From Carya illinoinensis (Eukaryota > Streptophyta > Magnoliopsida > Fagales > Juglandaceae): DNA of 64,000 bases. Below the pieces are notes generated by a model, which searched no databases, had not been told where the DNA came from, and worked only from the letters and a program-made list of their open reading frames with translations. Positions 26,063 through 38,000 of the stretch are shown here, piece after piece. Every line of letters begins with the position of its first letter. The first letter of the stretch is position 1. The position numbers and the translations under genes were made by a program. Location: positions 19,268,501-19,332,500 of the forward strand of contig NC_056758.1 in assembly GCF_018687715.1 (NCBI RefSeq), in the 5' to 3' direction.

Positions 26063-29000
26063 TTTACTTATAAAAAAATAAAAATAATTAGAAACAAATG
26101 GTTGTTTGAAGCTAGCCTCCTCAGAAACAATATTTTCTCAATCCCTCTGCACATTGTCGTGATGCCATTGCTGCTTCTCCTTTCTTTGCCCCTCTTCCTC
26201 TCTACCGTCTCTGCCAAAAAAAATTTGCTTGGGATTGTAACATTGATATTATTACAATATGCTTATGTTTATTATTTTTGGATTGTAATATTTGTATTTC
26301 TCACCCACCCATGGGTAGCCCAAGTGGTAAGGGCGAACTTGTGTGCATGTGTCCATGTCATAGGTTTGATTCCTCCTGCGATCAAACTGCGATTTAAGTG
26401 GGAGGCCACGGCGGTGGGTTGCTGTGCTAGTCTCCTCAAGGGTTTAGGTTCCATGAGTGATTCCTAAGGGCTCTGTCGTGGGGGTGGTTTCCCTGTTATA
26501 AAAAAAAAATGTTTGTCTTTCTCAATATGCTTATGTTTTTATTGTTGGGATTGTAATTTTGGACATATGCTCATATTTGTTATTGTTGGATTTGTAATAT
26601 TGGTTACTTATATATAAAAAAAAAAAGGATTTGTAATATTGGTTTTATTATAGGTTAAAATCTGAAAAATATTGATATTTTTTGTTGAGTAGGTAGTCTT
26701 ATTGTTTCTTTTTGGAGATGTGGTGGTTACTAAGAAATATAGATTTTAACTTTTATGTAAAATTATGTTAATTAAGTCAAATGGGTTATGCGGGTTAGTT
26801 CTATCCCTTTATATAAAACGGGTTGAAACGAGTTGAAATGGGTCGTGTCATTTTTAATTAATTATTAAACTGGTCAAAACGGGCCGTGTCGTGTCACCTG
26901 TTATTTAAATGAGCTATATCAGGGTTTGAAGATATGACCCATTTAGCTTAATGGGTCATGTTTGGGTTGACCTATGCAGTTGAGGTCCATTACTTGATGC
27001 CATACGAACATGACCTACGAACCCAAATTGCCACCCCTAGGGAACTTCCCCTTGAATTAACTGAGGTGCAGTTGCGGAAAACTCGTTGCCGAGGGCATGT
27101 GCACCTCAAAATTAGTCGGGAATTTGATCTCGAACACAAGGTGCCAATAAAAAAGAAAAAATGTAAGTAAAATTCATAAGCTAATGTGGCTAGATGTAAT
27201 GTGTTAGATCTTTTAAGTAAAACGAATTTTACAATATCACGTATCACAACAAACTGCATCAGTTTGTGAACTTTATTTTCTTTAGATATTTCTGTGCACC
27301 AAACATTTCTCATTTTATTTTAAGAATCATATGGTTTGATGGGAAATAAAGCCGTTGGAAGCCAAAGATGGTATTGGAAGGTGCAAATGGGCATAACCCA
27401 AGTGCATAAAGTATACGAAAGATACACACAACCAGCAAGAAGGTGAAAAAGAGCAAATCCGTCAAATCTAATAGGTTGGAAACTTGGGGACTGTTGTGAG
27501 CTTTAATCTGAGAATGGAGATTGTTGAACTATATGGCGATAGCTACGTCACCTTCCTCCGAAAGTTTTCAAAAGCTCAGGCATTACTCTCTTTCCAAATG
27601 CAGCACATCAAGCATAGAGGGGCCATCCTCCAAACTTCTGAGTTTGTGGCCACGACAGGGAGCACTCAGACCAAAAGGTGTAAAAAATTGCAACCCGTAA
27701 GCCCCTTGCCAACTCACAGTGTAGTAAAAGATGATCGATATTTTTCCATTTTGCTTGCACATACAGCACAATTCCAATACTACAATGTCTTTTTCTCAAG
27801 TTATCCATCATTAAAATATTTCCAAACGCAGCCATCCAAACAAAGATAGCTACTCTTGTAGGTGCATTGTTTTTCCAATTACACTTCCTAGGAAAGAAGG
27901 GGCGATTGAAGGGAGGAGCACTTTCAAATAGGACTTTACCTCAAAATTTCATCTCTTTGATGGAGTCCAACATATTTGATCAACATCGGTCCTGCTCCAC
28001 CTAAACGAGTACAATGGAAGAATAAAGAGAATACATCCTACTCCCAATCATGTGCTGGTCTTATAAAAGTAATATTCCATTGGAGCAATTTATCTGTGAT
28101 CTGCCAGTGTTCTGCAACCGAAGTCTCCTTATGATGAGATAAATGAAACAGTTCTGGGTATGTTGTCTTCTAAGATTGGTCCACACATACCTATCAAAAG
28201 AAAAAAAAAAGATTGGCCCACACACCACACATCATTTCAGGATCTGGTTTAGACCCATCACACACCACATAATTAATAAAGCGAAAGAAGTCCCCCGCCT
28301 TCTCTTGATGTTTTTCCACACCCCAATCCCAGAAGGCCGACTGACCTCATTTGAACACCATAATTCCCACATGCTACCTTATTTGGTTCCCACAGCCAAT
28401 TGCCACAAATCCTCCCTTTCAATGGTGTTCTGCGAGAACCATTTTCGTGATGGGGCCATATTGAACAGGAGCAAAATTCTTATACCCAATTCACCTGCAG
28501 CAATTGGGTTGTAGATCTTATCCCACTTGACTAGGTGGCATCACACATTGTAAAAGGACGGATTAACACAAACCTTGACAGCATAGTTACTGCTGAATTT
28601 TCATAATACTATTTTCTATTGAATTGAAGGCATTCAAAGTTTAATTCTTAAAACTTTTAAATTTTGATGAAAGTTTGATTGTGGTAAGAGTTGGATTCTA
28701 GGAACTTTGACTACTAATTCCAAACTACACATTTGTTAGAAACAAATTAAATTTCAAAAGATAAGAAAACCGAAAATAAGATAAAATGGATCAAAAGTAG
28801 CCCATGTGAAAAACATAAAATCATAGAAATACCATCGGCTCTGAAAATTAAAGAAAATTAAATTAAAATACAATGGCAAATGCTGTTTACATGCACGGCA
28901 CAATATTAGGAGGTGGATCACTTTACATCCTTTTATGCTTAACTGTTTGCATTAAGAAAGAGACTGGATGTTGTAGACAGACTACTCTGGAGGATATCCA

Positions 29001-32000
29001 AGTGAGGTGTGTTTGATGTTAAATCAGTTTATAATGCGTTAATACCCTATGATAACATCTTCTTTCCTTGGAAGAACATTCGGAGGATTAAGGCCAGTTT
29101 GGTTTCCAAACTCATCTGATCTAATCATTACAACTTTCCCAAATTCCAACATAAAATATAATGAACAATTCAACTTTTTCAAATTCCAAAATAATAATAA
29201 TATCAAAAAATAATATTCTAACAATATTTTATTTAACTTTTAACTTTAATCTCAACTCTAACTGAACTCAGCTCAACATCCAAATGCAGCTTAAGACTTC
29301 TTCAAGGGTGGCTTTCTTTGTTTGGATAACTGAATTGGGGAAGCTCCTTTACCTTAGAAATTTTGAGAAAGAGATGTTATGGTGGTTGTGTATCCCTCAC
29401 TATGTGGTAGCCACCTTTTTGTGGCAATCTGCTTAACCTACATGGGCTAATATGGTGATGCCCCGAAGGGTGGTAGATTTGTTAGCATGCTGGAAAGGGC
29501 AGTTTTAGAGTCCTCACAGGGAAACCTTATGGAAAAGGACCCCAATTTGCTAGGTGCTTATGGAGAGAGAAATTATCAAAATTTTGAAGATAACTCAAGA
29601 CAGTGGAAAAACACCATGCTTTAATTTTTACCTCTCTTTACCGCTGGGTGGCAGCCCACCCTTGTCTTCCCAATTTTGGTATTCCAGAGTTTGCTGACCT
29701 GTTTCCCTCCTCATTAGGTGTATTGGAAGCATACACTGTGTATTGCGATAATGTATTTGTTGTTTCTTGCTATTAAAATTTATCATATGTATATAAAAAA
29801 ATTTCGCATCTCATGGGCTTGGGTGTGTGGGGAACATCCCAATCAAAAGAAAAAAGGGTGTCGTGCAAAGATGTGGGTGGTTCGCCTGTATGTTAATTTT
29901 AAAATTCAGATTGCCTGTTTCTTCTTAAAGTTGATATATTCTACTCCATGATTTTCACATCTTCTCTTAAGGGCTTAAAGAGGCCATCATCTTTTTAGGC
30001 CATCTTTGTTATATATAAAGAAAAAAAAGTCACTTCTCGTGGGTGTGGGGAACATACCAATTAAAAGAAAAAAGGGTGTCATGCAAAGATGTGGGTTGTT
30101 CACCTTTATGTTAATTTTAACATTCACATTGCCTGTTTCCTCTTTATTTATGTTGATATATTTTGATCCTAATTTTCACGTCTTCTCTAAAAGACTTAAA
30201 AGAGGCCGTCAACTTTTTAGGTCATCTTTGTTATGTATGGGTTCTCTGATGCTTGATTCAAATCATTCTGATCCCTGAACTTCTGACATACCTTATTCTT
30301 TGTTGGTTGCAGTGGTGATCAGCACATGTCCATCCAATCAGTGACACTTATGTCAAAGGATGTGAGTCATGAGGGGATAACTGAAGCTTCAGAAGTCATG
30401 CCAGTGAATGGAAGTGGAAATCAGGTTGCTAACAAATCAGAAAATTGTCATATGATGCTATTCTTTGTCTGTATTTTTTCATTGGCCTTTATTTGATATA
30501 TAAAATCATCCTTTCTGAACAGGTTGTAGGTCTAGCCACTGATACTGAAATGCTTGAGTATGCTCAGGCTCCATCCACTCCTGGATTATTGGAAGAGCCA
30601 GACTTGTCCAATGTTCAGGAGGCTTTGGCCTGTGATGATCATATGGAGTCAGAAGATCGCAATTTAACAGGATTAGTTGCAGGGGCGAGCACCGTAAATG
30701 CTGGCCAGAGGTTAGATCATCATCCTGGGGATAATAATACGGCGAATTTGTCTTCATGCAATGAATTTAATCCTAATACTGTTGAGGAGAATGGAAGCAT
30801 TCGGGGTGACCTGGAGATCAAACATGTTAAGCAACAGGGATTTGTGCCACCCACCCTATCGAGTATGGAGTGCACGGCTGAAGATAATTGCCTATCAAAT
30901 TCTTTACCATCTTCGAATCCTGCCGATCAATCTAAACCCATTTGTCCGGTATCAGAATGTTCAGATGGGGCCATTGGTATGTTGAATGGTCTGGACAGGG
31001 CTGAAGATATCCACAATGGAGTTGTTATAGACAATGAACCTAGTACACCCTTTGTCCATCAAACAGATCTGAAATCTACCGGCGCTAGGTTGGATGAAAC
31101 CGTTGCATCTCCTGGTTGCTCTCATGTCACCTGTGATTTTGAGGATCCTGTTCGTAGAACTTTTTCAAGTAGCACTGGTGCGTTAGAGTCAAAGGGCTAT
31201 CTAGAGGATGATCAAGCATCCTCGAGACCTGAAATTCTCAATGATGTTGAAATTGATAATGACGTGGGTGTGTTGTGCTCCCATAACAAAGCATCAGTTC
31301 CAAATGCTGTCTGTACATTGGAATCACCGGAGCATCCTGAGGTTGTAAATGTTGAAGCTCGTGCTTGTCAAGAACCAAAAGAGAATGAGACTTATAATCC
31401 TGTTGCTCACAAAGTTACACTGTCAAATCAATCCCACGTGCTTCAGGCATGCAATTCCCGTCTAAGCGAACCTAACATGTCATCTCTCGGAGGTATTAAT
31501 TTAGGGGTTGTACTGACTTACCATCAAGAATTAATTAGTTAATCTTATTTCTTTTTGGTTTTTGGGCTGTTCTTATTGCATACGAACTAATTGTGTAACT
31601 AATCTGAGCTAGTGGTGTAAAGTGTATGTTAGCACGTACATCAAACCACACCCCCCCACTCCCATGCTCCCCCAAAATGCGTGTGCACCCACCTGCTGGT
31701 ACCTGTCAATTAATAATTTCCCTTTGGTTTTAGGTGACGAGCGCCTTCCAAATGATGTTACTGATGTGGGGTTAAAACAAAATCAAATTTCAGAGCCTAC
31801 TTCACATGGAGAAATTCAGGCAGGTTCCAGGATGTTAGATGAGCAACTGGGCAATGCGGGCTTTGATGAGAGTTGGTTGAATAATTTAAATAGTTCTGGG
31901 ACTTCTAACTTTCCTGCACCTGAAAAGATGCTCTCTCTACCAGAGGGCCTCACTGGTAAACCAAATGATTTTCTAGTAGAGTCTACACCAGACAAAGAAG

Positions 32001-35000
32001 CACTTCCTGGCAGTGATGGAGCTGGTGCTGGGATCAAAATCATCTCAGGAAAAAAGCGTAGTTTCACAGAAAGTACTCTAACGGTGCAGAGTTTAAACTC
32101 AGTTGAATCTTTTGGAATGACTCGATCCAAGAGAACTGCAGAGTCGATTCCTGATGATGATGATTTGTTGTCTTCCATTTTAGGTATCAGATGATTTTTT
32201 CTTAATTCCTTATCATTAATGCATGTTTGTGATGGATAATTTCAATATCAATGTTGGACGAGTGGATGGGTCTTTAGCCTCTTGCTTTCTCGAAGAACGG
32301 TAGTTAGAATTCTATTTGGCTTGGAAGGCTTGTGACAGTTAAAACATGGTTATGACTCAAATGAAATATTTGTTGCTTCAGTAGGAAGAAGATCTTCGGT
32401 TTTGAAAATGAAGCCTACTCCACCTGTACCTGAAACAGTATCCACAAAACATCCCAGGTCTGCACCCAGGTCTACTGTCTTGAAGAGGAAAGTACTTATG
32501 GATGATACGATGGTGTTGCATGGCGAGTATGTTCTATTTCCTATTCCACTATGGTTCCACTCATGAACATACTGACACTTAATTTGTAGTTGACATGCTT
32601 ATTCCAGTTTCTTATGATATTACTTAGATTCTAGTTCTCCATTCTCTTTCCTTGAAGATAATTAAAATAAGAAAGAAAAAGTTAATTCTGTTCTATTATT
32701 TTTTATGAATGTGGCTTTTATTGCTCAGTTAACAGAATTCAGTGGGGAGCTCATGTATGGAAACATATATTTTTGATGACATGGAATCCCGGAGACCGTG
32801 CCTACACAACATCTATCACTCCAATTTGTCAAGTTTTGCCTTCTCCCCTCCTCCATCACCCACTGAACTGCTATCGTTCTCTCACTTTCTGAAAAATGCT
32901 AATGATATTACTTATCCAAAAAAAAAAAAAAATGCTAATGATATAACCTAGCACCTTAACAGTCCTTGAAAAGGAAAACGCCATCCTTAGTTTGTCCTAA
33001 ATTAGCTTCAGATCAAGTGGAATTCCTTCTGCCGTAAGTATACACTAAGGGGTGAGGTCAAAGGAAGTTTTATGTAACTTACCTGCCAAGAGAAATATCT
33101 TGGACTGTTGTGAAATACAGTTGATTCCATGGCTATGCTCTTTGGCCTATCTTTCTATGTCTTCTGTAATTTCAATATGCTTTGTTTGGTAGCAGTAACA
33201 CATGGATAATTTTTTCATCCATATCATGCTAGTGGGAACTGTTTAGTGGTTGCTGTTCCTTGCATATTTAAGTAACCATGGTTCGAATCCAGTGTTTCAA
33301 TAGTGAACGAAGCGTGCCTGATTTAATATGCTGTAATTAAAGTCTTACTTACGATCTTGTCTCTTTAAGTAAACTACTAAAGGAATTTCCTGCTTTTTTC
33401 TTTAGTACTATTCGTCAACAGTTGACAAATACTGAAGACATACGTCGTGTTAGAAAGAAAGCTCCTTGCACGCCTCCTGAGATCTCGACTATTCTTAGAC
33501 AATTCTTGGAAGATAAAATATTTAGTGAGCCCATTTTTACTGGTGAGTTCCTAGTGCTAAAGATTCAATCTGTTTGCATGAATTATTATTTTTTAATATA
33601 GTTTTAGTTCTTGTGTTAAAAGGTGTGTGTCCTGTTTTCATCTGGACTTAATTATTCATTTATTTTTAGCTGTTTTTGTCTGTCTGTCCCTTTTTTAGTA
33701 GCATCTTTTTGTGCGGATGCTCTTAACTCGAGAGGGACCTGGGGGCATATCCACCCACGAGAGTTCCAGTCACTCTTTTGCGTGTTGATCATGCCGCTGA
33801 TGGATATCACTGGTTGCTTTTGATTAATGGGTATTCTGGTTTTCTTGTATGAATTTCACTGAACACAGATGCATAGTCGACCCTGTTAGTTGATGAGGAT
33901 CCATAGGTGACCCCAACGTTATGAGGCTTGGTTAAGTTTTTAAGTATGAATGCATGTTCACTGAGTTCATGTAGTGCTGTATTGGTATCACAATATTTCA
34001 ACTCATTTGTTTTCTGAGTTTGGTGTTTTCTTGATTATGCTAGTTCTAAATAACAAATGAAGATATGTTTATGGAATTGCTTCAACTATCAGTTCACTAG
34101 GTACCTGGGGTTTTATGTTTCTTTCAGGTATGTCTGCCGGATTGATATTTTTGCATAGTGAGACATTTGATCTGAGCAGAACCAAGGTTTCTGAAAATGA
34201 TCAGGGTAATGCTTCTTCAGAAGTAGCAAAGGATATGGAGTCTTCTGTTGGGCCAAAGGTTGCTGAAGAAAGTGAAATGAATGAGAGTACTGGACCTGTG
34301 GGAGTCAGAAGTGATTTAGAAGCACAACCTGCTGACACTTCCATTCACACTCTGACACATCAGGTCAAATTTTATGACTTTGGATCTCGTGATATTGATT
34401 CTCAAGGTCAGATAAAGGCAGTTTCTGATGTACTGGGGCTTAAAAGTTCTCGAGATGAACCCTTGGGGGAGATAACTGAAATGGGAATTGAGAGAGGGAG
34501 TGACGAAGTTGCTGAAGCGGTAAATTCCTCAATTGATCCTGTTTCTGGAGATATTTGCAATGTGACAGCTGACTTGGCAGTGCAGCCAACTCTTGTTGAT
34601 AAAACCAATGATCCATCTGCTTATCTGCCAAAGGATGTATCAAGCATGTCACCTAATGAGAAATTGGATTCTCAAACTGTTGGGGGGGATGCTTCTATGG
34701 AGGATATAAGCAATGGGAAAGCAGTTAATTCCCTTGAAATCATACAAGGTGATGTTGGAATAGGAGCAGATGTTCAGTCACATTGTCTTAAACCTGCAGA
34801 TGGTGATAAAGCTTCACTTGCAAGTGAATGCAATATCCTAGGTTTTGAAAATGGTACCCAAACTTTGGAGGAAACAGAGCATAATAAGAATGAGGATGTA
34901 GTCCTGCCTGCCGAGTTTGGTTGTGAGGAAAAAGACCCTCTTACTTGCAGTGGAGAAATTAAAATAGACTCTATGGATTCTGTAGAGCTTCAATTGGATG

Positions 35001-38000
35001 TGAGTAATGCTTCTTTGAATGATAAAGAAAATCTAAACTGTCTGGAGTCTGATCCACAGAGTATCATGGATGGAGAAATTCCTGCCCTTGACCATCCTGG
35101 TGTTGAAGATCATAGGGTAAGTTGTAGTCTTCATCCTTTTTTTTTTTAATAGTTTTACTCACTCCTTTCAGTTTACTCTGACATGCACATCTATATACAT
35201 GTACGTGTGAATGCACAGACTCACAAGTTGTTGCATAAAATATGGTTCGCTGGCAAGTTACTCTTTTCCTTATTGAGCATTTGTTTGGTGTAGTCTATAT
35301 TTTTCAGGCACATGACCATCTCCACAATTATGCTTTGTATTATATGTCATAGATTTTCACTATAATGTCTGGAAGTTCTCTCTTATATTTCTTGTGCATG
35401 ATTTAAATAGAATCCTTGGCTTATGTTGCAGGTTTTTGAAGATGCCACAGTTGATAATGACACAGGTTCAATTTTTCTTTCTTTTGTTTGTCATTGATGC
35501 TCAATTTAGAAATTTGATTGTGTCCTAGACGTTAGTTGTGTGACCTTGTGAAGTGAATTACTTCATGAAGTTGTTTTAGCTAAATAAGCTATAAAGATTT
35601 CAGAATACTTGCAAATTTCCCATGAGATCGGTGTACACTATTTCTGTGCTAGTTTCACAACCTCTAAAATCTGAAAACAGAGGAGCTACTTTCACTTTTA
35701 GCTTTTCATTCTCTGTTGCTGTGGGTTTGAGATATGAATGAATTGCTAATGAGATATGCCTCTTATGGGTGACAGTGTTGGTAATCTTGTTCATTTTGGA
35801 GTGGAATTTGCTGCGGTTTTAATTCAGAGAAACATCTTTTACTGATTCTATGTTAAATTGGTGGCCCTTGGTTCCTCTAATATATAGTATTTTGCCTTTC
35901 TCCCAGAATTCCTGAATGTAGATGATAATGAGGTAACTGAAGAATACGATGAAAGTATGCCATGTTCTGAAGAAACTCGTCTTGTTGAGAACAGTGGATG
36001 GTCTTCTCGCACCCGGTGTGTATGCCTCTTTTGTTCAGTTTTATTTCTTAATACTCGGGGCAGTAAATTTTTCCCTGCTAAGAAAGATGCTAGAGACATT
36101 TTCACTTGCCTGTCACTTCACTGAATTTTGGATGGTATCAACAGGTTTTGTTTTTTTTTTGTTTTTTAGTGGGAGCCTGACCTAGCTATCAAACTGATCA
36201 TAATTGTATATTTAGGCTTACCTACCATGGTCAATATTTTGATTACACACTGTTCTCTTTTGTTTAGCAAAGGCTTTGGAGTGGAGATGCTAGGTGGTGG
36301 TCAATGTTGTTTCTCCTGTTTGAACTTCTGGCACCATAGATAGGGCAGCTTATCATAACACTGCTCTCAAGTTGTTTAATAGTCAGGGTTTCTAGTTTTT
36401 ACCATGTTTTACCCCAACCTGGATTGACTATTTGGAAATATAGGCTGATGATTTGGTTTAAGGTTTTCGAGATTCTGATTGACTTCATGATGTGTCTTAT
36501 TGCAAGGACACAACCTCCACACTGATGACGTCATATTGAAAAAATTTAAAATTGAAATTTTTATAGTTTTTCTTACAAATTAGTTTGTCATGTCCATGAT
36601 GTGGACGGTGTGTCAAGTAGGACTCATCTCATCATGAACACAACTAATCTGATAGACTTCATTTCTTATACTTAGATGTCTTGCAATGATTTGAATAAAA
36701 ATTCTTATCAGTCCATATTGATTGACTCAAACTTGAACAACTTAATGATGTTCTGTTTTTTCTCCATTTTTTAGGGCTGTTGCCAAGTATCTACAGACAT
36801 CATTTGATAAGCAAGCTGTACAGGGAAGAAAGGCCCTCACCATGGACAATCTATTAGCTGGTAAAACTCGTAAGGAAGCATCGAGGATGTTTTTTGAGAC
36901 GTTGGTATGTATGTTAACTTTTCCTGGTTGATTGAAGTTATATTTTATCTTGCCATCTTCTCTTCCGAGATTTAGTGGAGAGCTTTTAGCGAAACCTTTA
37001 TTTAACGAGTAAAAAAATTTTTATTAATAAGAAATAGGCAAATCCTAACTACATAAGACATGTACAAGAGAATGTACCAAATTAGGGCTAGATATAGATA
37101 CAAGGAAATCAGAAGACTAAGTTCCTTGATGTCTTTTGCTATAGCCCAAAGGAATGATGTATTGAAAAGGAATCTTTTAAGATTCAGAGTGTGATCTCGA
37201 TCATTCAGGAGCTTGATATAGAATCTCGACCTTCCCAGGCATAGCCCATGCTAGCCCAACTCTGTTGACCAAATTATTCCATAGGGATCTAGCAACCTTA
37301 CAATGAAGGAGCAAGTGATCCACTGTTTCTCCACTATTTTTGCACATATGGCACCAATCGATAATGATGATCTGGCATTTCCTTAGATCGTCTGTGGTCA
37401 GAATCTTTCCCAAGGAGGCTGTCCATACGAAGAAGGCAACTTTAAGAGACTCCTTAGTCATCCAAATGCTCCTCTAAGAAAAACAATCGTTAGCTTGAGC
37501 AGTGATGACCTTATAGAATGAATGTACAGAGAATTTACTTTTCTTAGAGTGAATCCAAAGCATCTTGTACATCGGATGGAGCCTCTATCCGCATTGCAAA
37601 ATACCAACATATCGTCTGCAAACAATAAATGAGAAATATCAATTATGCCTTGGTTGATATCCACCACTGAAAAACCTGAGAAAAAACCACCCCCAGTTAC
37701 AGTAGACAACATTTTATCTAGAGCACCCATGACAATGGCGAAGAGTAGAGGAGAGAAGGGATCACCCTGTTTCAATCCCTAGGAAACTCTGAAGAAGCCA
37801 ATTGATCACCATTCACTAATATCGAGAACTGGACTGTGGAAACACAATGCCTAATCCACAAACGTCGTTTCTCCCCAAATCCATGCCTCCCAAGCAAGTA
37901 ACTAGGAATTCCTAGTTGACATGATCATAAGACCTTTTCCATATCTAATTTACACAAGACACGTAGTACTCCTGACTTAATTCTTCTATCCAAACATTTG

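Larger units (their letters stand above)
23754..26085 (+). mobile_element. LINE-like retroposon, 2.3-kb copy with ORF1-like remnant
   Basis: The insert is flanked by AATTAGAAACAAA at 23,741-23,753 and again at 26,086-26,098, a perfect 13-base target duplication. It ends with an AT microsatellite (26,027-26,057) and TTTTTACTTATAAAAAAA. Between about 24,310 and 25,800 it carries frame-shifted remnants of one protein with [24 protein letters not shown] and a PEGKER motif. This resembles the first open frame of plant L1-type LINEs and related retrotransposon proteins. No reverse transcriptase follows, so it is a non-autonomous or internally deleted copy. Confidence 0.75.
22113..27039. mobile_element. 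hAT-type DNA transposon, non-coding, with nested retroposons
   Basis: The ends are TAGGGGTGACAAT and, at the far side, ATTGCCACCCCTA, short inverted repeats of the hAT kind, flanked by 8-bp duplications. The subterminal regions are full of GGGTT/AACCC motifs (for example AAACGGGTTAGCCCG), as in many plant hAT elements. No transposase is present. Most of the interior is accounted for by two retroposons inserted later (22,608-23,319 and 23,754-26,085), a SINE and CT-rich sequence, so the original element was about 1.7 kb and non-autonomous. Confidence 0.75.

Noticed and set aside
30445..31542. Independent 365-codon gene
   Set aside because: Its first codons lie in cohesin intron 6 and its last in intron 7. 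The middle is exon 7 of the kleisin, with clean splice sites. The frame at 34,115-35,149 is likewise exon 11.
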